Assembly (NCBI GenBank): GCA_025716815.1
Contig: JAIXMN010000012.1
Span: forward strand, 744,001 to 808,000
Source of the DNA: Dichotomocladium elegans
Taxonomy: Eukaryota > Mucoromycota > Mucoromycetes > Mucorales > Lichtheimiaceae
Direction of reading: 5' to 3'
DNA: 64,000 nucleotides
The notes beneath the pieces are model-generated. The model worked only from the letters and a program-made list of their open reading frames with translations. It was not told where the DNA came from and did not search any database. The position numbers and the translations under genes are program-made. Position 1 is the stretch's first letter. Each line of letters begins with the position of its first letter. Below are positions 24,079 through 35,352 of this stretch, piece by piece.

Positions 24079-24502
24079 AGTGTTTAGGCAGTCTGCGATA
24101 GAAGGAGAAAAAGAGGAGGAAGAGGGATATTATTGAAATTCCTCGCATAATGCAAGTTTCGGTTTTCTATATGCAGATAAACCGTCACACATCGAACGTG
24201 GCACTTTCCCACTTCACCTGTCTTAATCGAGCTCACATACAGCAAACAGATAATGAAATCATGAATACCTGGAAGAAATTCCATGAACAATTAGATATTC
24301 ATCACTCTTTGGAAGGCAGAAATGAAATAATTGTTGGTGGAAGGAGGGTTAGAAAACACCGTACTGCATCGCGCTTGTGTGTGTGTGCGTGCGTGCGCGC
24401 GCGCAGGATTTAAATTTTAAACATTTTTGATGGATTATTTCGGGCAATTGTGCCTACTTTATTTCTACGTTCACGTACCCAACGTATATCTCACTAGACA
24501 CG

Positions 24503-26312
24503 ATGTCAGCTAGTACACAGACCGTTGATGAACGTCTTAAGCTCGTTATACGGTAGTTAAATGACAGCACTCTTTCAATGATTGAAATGTCAAACATAAC
24601 TTGCTCTTTCCATTAGCTCATTCTACGAAGCCGCTTCGTTAGCAAGAGAGATTGGTCAAAAAGAAGATCAAAAAAAAAACTTATTGATGATACAAGATCA
24701 ACTACAAAGGGATCGTTTGATCCCAAACAATAGCAACAGTGAACGTTTATGTGAGTGTTACGAGATGAAACTATACACATTTGCTCGATTGTTGACACGA
24801 CCAGAAGCCGAGTCCATTACAGAAATCCAACAGGCCCTCCGATCATCGCAGACCAAGTAAGTATTCCTACTTCTCTCATGCACACATGAGTCCCCATTCT
24901 TCTTTTGAATGAAGAGGTAAGAGTCTGACCACGAAGAGCACAGGTTAAAAGAAAGCGAAGCAAAAGCGGTACGGCTGCTACAGGAGACAATTCAAGAGCG
25001 ATTGAAAGATGCATTTGATGACGCGATGAAACGACGTAGTGAGAATGAGAGGCTCCTATCCGACAAGATGCAAACCATTGAAAATAGCTATAAGACCGAG
25101 TTTCAAAGGGTGAGGGAGCAGATTTCGGCGGTGAAACGATCCGCATTGACAAATGAAGAAGCCAACAAAATGCTTGAAAAAGCCGCCAGCGTGAACAAGG
25201 CCCAAATTCTCGAGACGCACAACCACGACCTCACTGAACTTCGGGAGCAATGCAAAAAGGCGTATCGTGACCTGAATGCAAAAGTTGACAAAAACAAGCT
25301 GGCCGAGGCAGTCAGCGATGCAGTAGCTGACCGCATCAAAGACAAAATATCTACCGAGATGACAACCAAAGTCCAAGGCCTTGTCGGTTCCTTGATCACG
25401 CAGAACAATGCGAACAATACCATCACAGAAAATATCACAGCCATGATCAAAAGCCAGGTCGAGGAGGTCCTAAGCAACCCCGGCACCTACGAAAAGCTGG
25501 TGACAGGGTCGGAACGCTTCACAAATATTAAATCGCGCATTAACAGCATTGAGTCATTGGTTAAAGAACTTGGACCGATCCAGAAACATGCCTCCGAATC
25601 GATCGAGAACAAAATGTCAGACTTGGCCAAGAAAATGACGGCGTTAAACAAGGTCGCAGAAACACTCTTGCGCAATACATCTCGAGGGCCCGGCAATGGT
25701 ACTTCAGCTGGAGAAAGTGAAATACTCAAAGCAATGAGCCAGCGTATTGAAGAATTGACTACTGACCTTAAGGTCACGAAGGCGCAGCTAAAGTCCTCCG
25801 AAGCCCTGCTGGATGTCCGATGGAGGGAGCTTGAGCGAATGCTGGAATCACAGAGCGCTACTGACGAGGGTGAGCAGAGCCGAAAGCGACAACGAACAGA
25901 CGATGGAGCCCCCATAACTGAAAAGGTCGTCGACAAGGAATTAACCAAAAAGTTGGAACTGGTCGAGCAAAAATATGCACACACGCTTGATTTCGTTCAG
26001 CAGTTCCGGACAACTATTCTGAACCCGCATTTCCCGCAACGATTACAACAGGCGATTGCGAGTATTGAAAGCACACTTCACAACCACGAATTATTCATTG
26101 CTCATTTAGTCGATCCGGTGGCTGCTTCCAAATCCCAGCCGATTACCATTCCGGCTGACGCTAATGTCGACTCATCAACATCCAATACCCAGCTTTTATC
26201 TCCCGCCATGATCCCTGCTATTCAAAACCTGGTTAAGCAATCGGTTGAGTACTCAACTAAGCCGCTATTGGAACGTATCCGTGCGCTCGAAGAGGAGCTG
26301 AAGAAGAAATGA
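24503..26312 (+). CDS. coiled-coil protein of unknown function
   Basis: Three exons (24503-24552, 24617-24856, 24944-26312; phases close) give about 552 residues, from MSASTQTVDERLKLVIRSFY to RIRALEEELKKK. The protein is mostly charged heptad-like helix: an N-terminal helical hairpin (FYEAASLAREIGQKEDQ), long coiled coils (about residues 80-400), a basic nuclear-localisation-like patch (RKRQRTDD, near 25880-25900), and a C-terminal coiled coil. No catalytic or named domain is recognised. The divergent neighbour is the Heh/Src1 gene, 425 bases away. It could be a structural or chromatin-associated protein, but nothing in the sequence decides this. The GT-rich/CpG tract at 24375-24405 lies in its upstream flank. 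Confidence 0.75.
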
Positions 26313-26583
26313 AGGCTGTAAATTGTATTTTTTCGCCTACACTAATTTGAAATGCATTTTGTAGCTGAAAGATACCCGTTTGTTGGGTACAGCTGCAACT
26401 TATCGATGTTTAAATAATGTCCCATATTTTTTTCATAAGTACATAACATGCAATAGAAAAAAAAGGAAAAGTATCTAGGAAAGAATATACGGAAACGAAA
26501 GGCCATATATCGTCAAAATATGGAGATGTACAATGAAGAATGGATGGAGAAGGTGCAAAATCAACCCAGGCTCCACCAGTGAC

Positions 26584-28655
26584 TTAGAGTATCAAATGTG
26601 ATGAATGCACGCGGATTTTCGCAGTGGGTCGATATATTTCTCTCTGTGGTATGCTATAGCGTCTCATTAGATCTGGCTGTTTCCCTCTTGTTCTCTCTCT
26701 CTCTCTTTCTTCTTTTCGTCGGCAGCTCACCTTTGGCATGCCAATGGTTGTATGTGCGTCTTGGGCATGGAACGCAGCGAGTTTGCCAAAACCTTGGCGA
26801 CTGATGAGCCGATAATCCGTATAGCTCAGTAGCCAGTTCTCGATAACAGCCGCATGTACACCTGCGGTGATGTCATCTTGCGGCTCCGGCTCTAGCGTTT
26901 TGTTAGGGGCAAACTTTGGACGCACTGTCTTGGCCTCGATGTGTTCGATTGGCAGCCCAGTCACAACCATCGTGACATCTTCATAACCTGGGCCCAAGAA
27001 CGCTGCTGCCTTTGTCTTATCGTGATTGAGTGCCACAAACTCATCCCGCAGGTGGGCCGAGTCCGTGACGAGAAAGTAGATGATTTCCGTGTGTATCTGG
27101 GTGCGTTTCGCTTCTCGAAGCTGGTTGGCACACGTCAAGAAGTAGCTCCAGTCTGCCAAGGAGCTGATGTCTCTATCCGGGTTCACGATGCCGCTGTCGC
27201 CTGTTCGAATCTGAAAAAGAAAAAAAAAATTCTCTGGGGATGAGCCAAAACCGACATAATTGTTTATGCAAAAAATAAAAAAAATCTACCTGAAGACCAA
27301 TACTCAGCACGCTATCCATCTGGAACATGGCTTTGTACGCATGAATAAACTGGCGAGGACCAGGCTTGGGCCGAAACAAAAAGTCGATAATGCAGCGGAA
27401 TGCATTGTCCTTGTTGAGACCTACGGGAGCCAACTGGTCAATATACCGGGCCGAGTGCTCTAATGTTCGAATCACAAAAGCACGGTTGTTATGCCATTCA
27501 ATGTACTACAAAACAACAACCCCAGAATAACAAGCAGTCAGCGAACAATCAATCAGAAGTTTTATCGGGCGCAAGGGAGGGTTGCGCAGAGAAAGGAGGA
27601 AGAGTGGATTGAGGCCTCCCCAAGTCGAATTATTGGGTTATTAATCTTACCGACTCATTCCAGAGGGCTCTAAAATCTTGATTTACACCTTGTGGAAAGA
27701 TCCGTTCACCCACTTTAGCCCAGTTGTAGTTTAGTGTATTGACTCTCCTGTAGCTAAGCCGCCGATCCCCCTTGCCGTTCTCAAATGCTCTGCGCATTTT
27801 TTCAGGGTCAAAGCTCCAATTAATCGTAGGCTTCTCAAAAAGATCTTCCAGCAGCATTGGATTGTGTCTGTCCCAATGTGCAAGGTAAGCTCGGTCTGTT
27901 AACAGAGCATAAAAAAACGTCGATACCATGCCTTTGAAACAAAATAGAAATGGGGTCCGTGGGGTGTGAGCAAGGAACGATTCTGAGAGAGAATAAGAAG
28001 CCACAGCAGTAGACGTTTACCATTCATGCGATCAGCAAGGCCGCCACAACTTTTGCTGACACGATGCCGCGGATCTTCGTGGCATACATAAGAGACAAAT
28101 GTGGGAGGTGAAGTATCGTTCGTGAGCTCCTTGATCCTATCATACTCGTAAAGACGCCTCCGATGGAGAGCGATGTAATCCGCCTGCCATGTCCCGCAGG
28201 TCCCGCTGTTCTTTGTTGATCCATCGTCGTCCGGGAACCCGTGCTCCGGGTTCCAGGATTCGCAATACCGGTTATAATCATAAGCGGACACCTTGTCCAG
28301 GGCTTCCAGAAGTGTGCGATCTGGCGCAGGTGGCGTGTACGAGCCGTTCACCTCGGGTATGATCATGGTATCGAGAGGAATAACGCATGATGTGTTTCTT
28401 CGGACGTTAGGCTGAAGACGCATGGTTCCCTCGGACATGGATTTGGGCAGCCATGATAATTGTCCTGGAGTGAGATATATTCGTCGTCAAGTTTGAGCAG
28501 TTTCAGGCAACGAACGAATATTAAGATGTTTCTCTTTTTTTACCCGGATACATGAAGGTTCCAATACTCATGATGGTTATGGTAACAAGACTGAGACTGG
28601 TGATGGATTTCGCTATACGATAGCGAAACACGGCTGATTCCTGGGACTTCCCCAT
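26584..28655 (-). CDS. fucosyltransferase-like type II membrane protein
   Basis: Predicted Golgi-type enzyme: a short cytoplasmic tail (MGKSQESAVFRYRIAK), a single signal anchor (SLSLVTITIMSIGTFMYPG) and a lumenal domain. The start at 28655 is supported by the in-phase splice to GQLSWLPKSMSEGTMRL. The lumenal part has C-G-G-L-A-D-R-M-N-G followed by FFYALLTDRAYLAHWDR (about 27860-28050), the nucleotide-sugar binding signature of the NodZ/FUT8/plant FUT superfamily (G-G-L-x-D/N-R). Later segments are FVIRTLEHSARYIDQLAP, FIHAYKAMFQMDSVLSIGLQ, IRTGDSGIV, and near the end VHAAVIENWLLSYTDYRLIS and RQGFGKLAAFHAQ. Five or more introns are needed; the last (26644-26730) is 87 nt, in frame and without a stop. 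Mucoralean walls contain fucose, which fits, but donor and acceptor are not shown by the sequence. Confidence 0.65.
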
Positions 28656-29250
28656 AGTTATGTTGTGTGTCTGTGTGAGTTATGCAAAAAAAAACAGGTG
28701 AAAGAAGAAACAGAAGAGAAAAAAGGCGAGAAACCCTCGTCGCTTTTAGCTTCGATTCAAAGAAGCGTTCTATAGCAAAAAAAAAAAAGAGCTTCCGCTG
28801 TTGACTGTCGCAACATGTTCCGCAAGTGCTGAAAAGCTATTGACCAACTGCGCTTGAAATTTGGTAGTGGGTTGTCCGCAACTTAACTAAATAATGTCTC
28901 AGGTCACCATGTTGATGTCTGTTGGGACGTCGAACATGACAATGGGTGTTCTTGTTAATCATGTCCAGACTTATAAACTATTTCAGGAACGCAGAAAACA
29001 AGTTGCATCAGAAGTTCTTGTGCAATCGCCTTAAAAAAGTGATCTTATCACAAAAAGAGAGATTTGAAACATGACGAAATGAAAGATCACTATTTTTAAG
29101 ACAAGAAAATATCAAAGGGAATCCTTCCGACAAAGCGGAATAGACATTCTCCCCTTCTATCTCTCCGTTTTCCTCTCGCGCTCTGTTGATTTATGTAACT
29201 AATTTAGTCTGGGGGGGGAGGGGTTATGTAAAAAAAGTCTCGTTTTCCGC
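28656..29250. other. 595-base intergenic region
   Basis: 5' flank of the fucosyltransferase-like gene and 3' flank of SEC13. Contains A-runs (28781-28791) and a G-run (29211-29222). No gene is supported. Confidence 0.45.
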
Positions 29251-30631
29251 TTAAGCGTTTTCTTCGAGTTCTCGAATGCGTTCCCAGTCACCCTTTCCAT
29301 TCTCCTTCCACAAGGTAACCTTGTTATCACCACAAGATACTGCGAGCACATTGCCTGACAGTGACCAACTCACACGCCAGACAACGTCGGGGAACTTTTG
29401 TCCAAGACTCTTCTTGGCCCATTTAGAAGAAGGGGTATCTTGAGTCCAGATAAGCACAGACTTGTCCTATTGAATATTAGCATAGGTTAATTTTATTTCG
29501 TTGGCTGTATAATGATCATCTTACCTGCGAACAGCTAGCCAAATAGCTCTTAGGTAATCCAACATTAGGTGCCCATGCAACATCACGCACCCAGTCCGAA
29601 TGTCCATCTAAGGTTTCTTCTTCTACCCAAGATTTGGAGTCCTCCCTATGCAGAAGTCAGATTTGCCCTAGTTGCGGCGCGGATAAATCTCTATTTTCTT
29701 AACGCCTACCTCCAATTCCAAATCTTGATAAGGTTATCACATCCCGCCGAAACGATCTTCTTGACCAAGTTGACATTAGGCGGAGCACCCCCGGTGGTTT
29801 GAACGAGCGATCCAGGCATTGCGGAAGGTGCCCAGGTAACAGCATTACAGCCAATACCATGAGCCTCGATCATATACGTCTCCCAGGATCCATCCTCTTC
29901 AATAAAGCTCTGTTAGCTCCAAGATGAACCTTATTCCACTTGTCTTTGGCTATCTTCAATATACCACAATACTCAAGAACAGAGATTTTGCCATCTGACG
30001 AAGCGCAGGCGAGGATGGCGCCTAGTTCATGTGGAGCCCAAGCAACAGAATTAACTGAAGAAGAAAGGAGAAAGGGCATCAGTCTAACATTTCCACATCA
30101 CACCGAATGTATTCTGTTGCTCCTACCAGATGCAGTATGGACATTATATTCCTTGATCCGTGTCCACACATTGTTCTGCTCCTTCCAGATGAATACCCGA
30201 CCGTCATACGAACAGGAAGCCAAAATAGATCCGAATTTGGGATGCGCCCATGCAACCTGCCAAACAGGCGCTTCGTGCCTAACATATGTTTACCGTTTAG
30301 CAACCGCGGCACCGAAAGGGAGCAGTGCGTGTAGATGTGTCTACTGCAAGCGGTGCTCCATCGCCTACCCTGTCAATGTCTCGACAAGATGCTGTTGGTC
30401 ACCATCAATATCGAAAATCTTGATGGTTCGATCTGATGATGCAGTTGCAAGACGGCGTGAATAATAGTCAAGCTGGGCATCATGCTGATTTCAAGCCAGG
30501 CACGAGTGAGCTATCCGAGAGGTTGTCATATGCGCGATAAACTGCACGGCACTTACAATCATGTCCTCATGATGGGTCTCAACTGTTTGTGTCTGTGACT
30601 TGGGCCAGATATAAGTCGGATTGTGTTGCAT
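29251..30631 (-). CDS. SEC13: SEC13, WD40 protein of the COPII coat and nuclear pore
   Basis: Six-bladed open WD40 protein that pairs with SEC31 in the COPII outer cage and with Nup145C/Nup84 in the nuclear pore; also in SEA/GATOR. The start used is [20 protein letters not shown] (30631), spliced at an ATT/GTAAGT donor to [20 protein letters not shown], which carries the canonical [17 protein letters not shown] pattern. Further exons encode [75 protein letters not shown]-region blades and the C-terminal blade [20 protein letters not shown] ... ELEENA. About six introns. The N-terminus is some 15-20 residues longer than in animals, so a later start is possible. Confidence 0.92.
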
Positions 30632-30659
30632 AACTCCCAAGTGATGTAACTAGCGGGCT

Positions 30660-31340
30660 GCCTTACCATGATTATGCTTGATGTACAACGACTTGAGGTG
30701 GGAAACGGGGATTTGGTGCCGACACGTATATTTTACAAAAGCTCGGGGAGATCACAAACTCCGAAATAAAAGTATGCTTCCCACTTGCAACGTCCAGCGT
30801 GTTTTGTTGGCTGGTACACCAGCCAATCATGATGCCTCGTTTCAATGCGATTTCCGACGTCTGTTTCACCTGGACTTTCAATGTATCTTCCAAGGCATAT
30901 GATAGACTCTTAAGCGTGGTTCCCGGCATGACTGGATTGTTCTGGCAGAGCTTTACACGTACAAGCACCTATTCCATAACTCAGCAGTTCTACAGGGTTC
31001 CTGTTTTATTTTGCATCATCTCACGGCGTCAATCTGTCCTCAACAGATATGTAGGATGCCAAGACTGGAAAAACCAATATACGCGCTAGATTCCTGACGC
31101 GTTCTTTATCCACAATGACCGGGTAATCGCCGGTCGCAAATTGGAAGTTAATATCCCGGGCTATGAGACCACTCTTCCTAACCCCATATCTGATCCCCGA
31201 GTCTCAAGCTATGGGATTGCCGGAGAAGCATTTTCCTTCGATATATTCCGCCCCATAGTAATGGACTACGCCGCTGATAAAAAAACTGCGTTCCTTGCAG
31301 CTCGCTTAAGCATCTACCATACTGAATATTAACACAGTGT
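30660..31340. other. unexplained coding-like stretch between SEC13 and ERV14
   Basis: Two long frames on opposite strands: minus 30672-30968 (98 codons, with TTLKSLSYALEDTLKVQVKQ) and plus about 31070-31332 (with RVIAGRKLEVNIPGYETTLP). The minus frame has an alternating pattern that recalls arrestin-like beta sandwiches, but I cannot join it to neighbouring exons. It may be a decayed gene. From 31340 to 31876 I see nothing. Confidence 0.3.
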
Positions 31341-31876
31341 ATCTTGCACCAATGGAAGAACGAGGAATAATGTCTTTTGTAAGCATGAATAGACGAAGGA
31401 ATGACATTTTACTCAAGCCTTAGTTACCGAAAGAGTATTCCTCTATCACTGGAAGCAGTCTGTTTTGTGCTGTGTGTCCATCGATAGTCTTTATTAAGGC
31501 TAGATCCCTCGAATACTTGCAACTAACCGAGGAGCTGCGGGGTACGCGGACCATTTTTTGATTTAGCCATTCTTGGAGCACTCACGCTGTGACAATGCAC
31601 CATGTTTACTTTGCGGGATGAGTCAATGGAATCATCGTCCACAATTCGATAGAGTATTGAGAAAGGTAATACGCACACACGCAATCGAGCCCTTCTTTGG
31701 TTATGTAAAGGAAGGTATCTTAAGTACAAAGCGAGAAAGGTACATGGAGTAGTGTAACAGCCTCCCCCCTTTTTTTTTCTTTATGTGCAAAAACCCCAAT
31801 GGCGGATTGAATACCGATGAAAATAAAGTAAATGTTCCTGTGTAATTTTTATCCCCGAGCCATCCAACGCTCATCT

Positions 31877-32614
31877 TTATGAATCGGCGGCAATCAGTGC
31901 TACGATCATACGGTAAAGATAGTAGAAGAAGCTCTACACAGATATAAACCAAGTTCACGTAAATGCGCACATTAAAACCTGATTTACACTCTTCAAGAAC
32001 GAGTTGAAACTTACGACCAAGTAGAAAGCAACCTTAATGAAGCATTCCTTTTTGTGAACGGATAACGTCCGGAAGATTTCGGTCGCGTCATACATGTGTT
32101 GGTTGTTCATGACCCTAATACAACAATCCCTCAAGTCAAAAACACAGCACACTGGCTAACTGGACCTCCTGCTCTCCTTGGCTCATTCGAGACTTACTTT
32201 CTAACATTATAGGCGACCAGTGGCAAGTTCAACAACATTGCAATCCAACTGCCGTTAATGAGAAGCATGAAGAACAAGAACGCGTGCGTAGCCATTTCGG
32301 GCAGAACAAACTAGTTATAAAAGATCCTTCCGTCAGTTTCCACGGCAAGCAACGATATTGCCTTTTCTTTGTCTATATATATACCTGGTTGAGCTTGTTG
32401 CAAAGGTCAATGGGATTGATATAATCGCATTCCAGATCAGAAAACATGATGACCTATGTAGACAATCATACTCTGATGAATTATCCGCTTCCCGAACTCC
32501 GGGCAAAGAACGAAGACAATGAATCCCGGATTAACTTACGAAAAAGACCATTGCGAACAAAAGCAAGGCAGCCATAACGACCGCAAAGATGAACAGCATT
32601 GCTTCACCGACCAT
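31877..32614 (-). CDS. ERV14: ERV14/cornichon family COPII cargo receptor
   Basis: Small three/four-helix ER membrane protein that selects transmembrane cargo for COPII vesicles. Exons read MVGEAMLFIFAVVMAALLLF, then VIMFSDLECDYINPIDLCNK, then VLPEMATHAFLFFMLLINGS and MLLNLPLVAYNVRK, then MYDATEIFRTLSVHKKECFI and KVAFYLV, spliced to SFFYYLYRMIVALIAADS at 31877. The CDYINPIDLCNKLN signature and IFRTL, the SEC24-binding motif known in yeast Erv14, are intact. At least four short introns; the last exon is found only by continuing past a false open frame through an intron ending TGTGTAG. Length is about 140 residues, normal for the family. SEC13, acting in the same coat, lies 1.2 kb away on the same strand. 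Confidence 0.93.
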
Positions 32615-33388
32615 AGTATTGAGAAGTATAAGTGTATGGAATAACGAAGAGAGAGAACGAGAAAAAAAAATGTGAGAGAAAGACGGACGAAAGAGCGAGA
32701 AAGTGGTGGAGAGATAGCGAGCGGCCAGAAAACTCAGACAAAACTCTGGGAAGCGGTACGAAAACCTTAAGCAACTGCTGCACCACTCACAACGAAGGTG
32801 CCAACTTCATCGTACGTATAAGCCATTTTTATTTGATCTATCATTGGATGACCCAAACCTAAAGAGATACAATAAGTTGTCGACGTGGCGTATACTTTAC
32901 GTCTAGTTACTTTGCTGTTGCTATCGTAATGACAGTACCGTCGTCGGTCCCGCAAAAGCTTCCTAGCTCCGTGCCATATTCAGCCAATTGCACAGACAAT
33001 GAATGGACCCTGAAAATTGTATAGCAAAACAGTCATGCAACTTGTTTCTCGGTCGATATTTCAGGTAGCAGCAACCATCTTGGGGTGCTTGACAGTACAA
33101 GTTTCTTTACCCATACGGGCTGCACAGCACAAAGACGTATGACAAAGCATGTGATAGATACCTACGATTCAACGATCATTGTAATGGATCTACGGATATT
33201 TATTCCGTTTCCGGAGACCATAAAAAGAGTCGACTCATACAAATTATTGCCTGTTTAACCATATCAGCGTCTACCTCCTAAATTTTGCTGGGTGAGCGAA
33301 TGGAAGACAAGAGATAGGAAATATACCCCATTGTGTTTGTAAACCTCTAATATTATAACGTTCTTTTCTCTTTTCGAGTTAATACGTT
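32615..33388. other. 774-base intergenic region
   Basis: 5' flank of ERV14 and 3' flank of RPN12. Short purine-rich frame at 32632-32862 is not gene-like. Nothing else is seen. Confidence 0.45.
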
Positions 33389-34593
33389 TTACACAATGCG
33401 TTCCAATTCTCTAGCATAGGTCAAGGTTTGCGTAATGATCTGTTCCTGGGGTATCTCCACTGCATCGCTGTCCTCCGATCCAAAATAAATGATCTGATCA
33501 CCGGGGTGAACTTTCCATCCGCGCTGTTTTCGGTACACGTTAATATGTTTTTCTTTTCTTTTTCTTTTCCATATTTAACCACTCGCCTTCTGAGCAAAGC
33601 TGAGCAACTCCTGCGTGTTTTTGAGGAAGAGCAATGTGCTGGCATCCTGCAATGGCAATGAATCGTACGCCTTCTCGCTGCAGCTTGCAATTTCATCCCT
33701 ATCATATTGATCCATCAGGCAAGTCAGCCCCCAGCATTCACCATCATTTCAAATTAAAGTTTACCGGATGGTGTTGATCAAGATATCGTAGAAAAACATG
33801 AACTCTTCGCCCCGCACTGTGCTTCTCGTGTTCCACACCTTGTTGTAGCTTCCTTCCATCAGATATTGTTCTACAATACCCCGATTCTTTTGTCAGAGAG
33901 CGAATCGCACAGGGTCCTTGCTTTTGCATGAATTTTACCCAGATCAACTGCTTGTTTGATGTATTGGTTGGTTTGCAGCTGCTCAGGATCAATAACTTCA
34001 AGTGCAGTGTGGAAATCAGAAAGTCGATTCTGTGACAAGAGGCGTAACAAGTTGAGAGCTATCAAAGGGTACATTTGAGGTGATGGCGGGAGGATCGATC
34101 TGTTCGAAGGATGGAAAGAGATGCGCCAGTACTGTTTAGCAAATGTGCAAGTCTATAAATCACACAGGTTGTTACATACGCAAGGTCGTGATAGTATGTG
34201 TTCAGCTGGGAAATGTATCGCTCAAAGGACCCAATGTCTTTCGTGCGAATGCTGTAGTATGCACCCATCTCGAGGATCTCGCCTACGGAAAAGATCATGT
34301 TAAGCGGCCAACAGACCGATTTTTTCTTTGAGTATGTACGTACGTGCAACAACTAAGAGCTCGACATTGGCATTCTGTGGTGCAGGTGTAAAGACATCGA
34401 GCTGAATAAACGCAATCTACGCACAAATTTCCTCGTGGTAAGCAAAGAAAAGAAAAGGCAGAGTCGGCTCGTTTCTCCTTACTTTGGAACGTGTAAGCAA
34501 ATCATTGCATTTTTCCATGTTAGGTGAGGCTGAGCTGAACTCAGTCTTGAGCTGATCGCGGAGAGCAACCAATTGTTGGATTGGTTTCGACAT
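33389..34593 (-). CDS. RPN12: 26S proteasome lid subunit RPN12 (PSMD8)
   Basis: Non-ATPase subunit of the 19S regulatory particle lid, the last to join during lid assembly. Exons give [37 protein letters not shown], the hallmark [20 protein letters not shown] and [13 protein letters not shown], then [55 protein letters not shown] sequence, [13 protein letters not shown] and the PCI/winged-helix part with [15 protein letters not shown], ending [14 protein letters not shown] at 33389. About six introns of 50-80 nt. Order and spacing match RPN12 along its whole length. The start follows a short leader opposite the WNK gene, 760 bases away. Confidence 0.92.
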
Positions 34594-35352
34594 TTGAAAG
34601 ATTTGAAAGGAGAATTACGTTCGCAGGAACTGAGTGTGAAGTAGAAGAGTTCGCAAACCAGCGATGAAGTACGCGTTCTCTCCCATGACGTCACACGCGG
34701 AGTCCGGCACATGCCCGTTTATTTCAGCCCACCAAGCTTGTTGCTTTTAAGGTACCGATATATACGCATTGATTACAGTAATGGATAGTTCTTCACCAAA
34801 ACGGCAATCTGCTGATGTTTTCCTTTCTCATAAGGGAAATAAATATACAAGGTTTGGTCATAATAACAACGCTAACCGTCAGTCAATCCACTCCACTTGA
34901 TAGCTCATCAGCTATTGCAAGCTTCCTGTACAGAGACCTAATGATTATTATTACAACAACATCATCAATGAAAATATGTCAGAGGAACATTTCAGGGCCA
35001 AGTCGAACGCGGACTGTAAGCTATGGAAATGCCGTTTGTAGGAGAGCAGTTTGGGCTTACATCTGTCAGTGTCTTCTTTTCCAGTAAAGTTTTGATGATT
35101 AGGGTGGACGAAGAGCAAGACATGAGCTATCTTTTTTTGACTTACTCGTTGGGATGATGAGATTCTGACTCCCCACGCCATTGCCCCCTTTCTTCTCTCC
35201 GAGTATGAAACAAAAGGGCATTTTCTTTTGGTTGCGTCTCCCAATTTTCTTTTTCCAGAACTTGGCTAAAAGAGTTCTATAAAAATAATTCTCCGCCTCT
35301 GTTTGTTGCCTGACTTCTCTTTCCCGCTTTCTTTACTTTAACCGGGTTCAAC
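34594..35352. promoter_or_regulatory. divergent upstream region of RPN12 and the WNK kinase
   Basis: 759 bases between divergent starts. A pyrimidine-rich tract (CTTCTCTTTCCCGCTTTCTT, about 35313-35332) directly precedes the WNK start codon. A perfect CACGTGACG-type element is not seen. Near 34677-34700 there is TGACGTCAC, a CRE-like palindrome, about 90 bases upstream of the RPN12 start. Function is inference. Confidence 0.35.

Noticed and set aside
25056..25984. Long minus-strand frames opposite the coiled-coil gene
   Set aside because: They are antisense shadows of a well-supported, charged helical coding exon.
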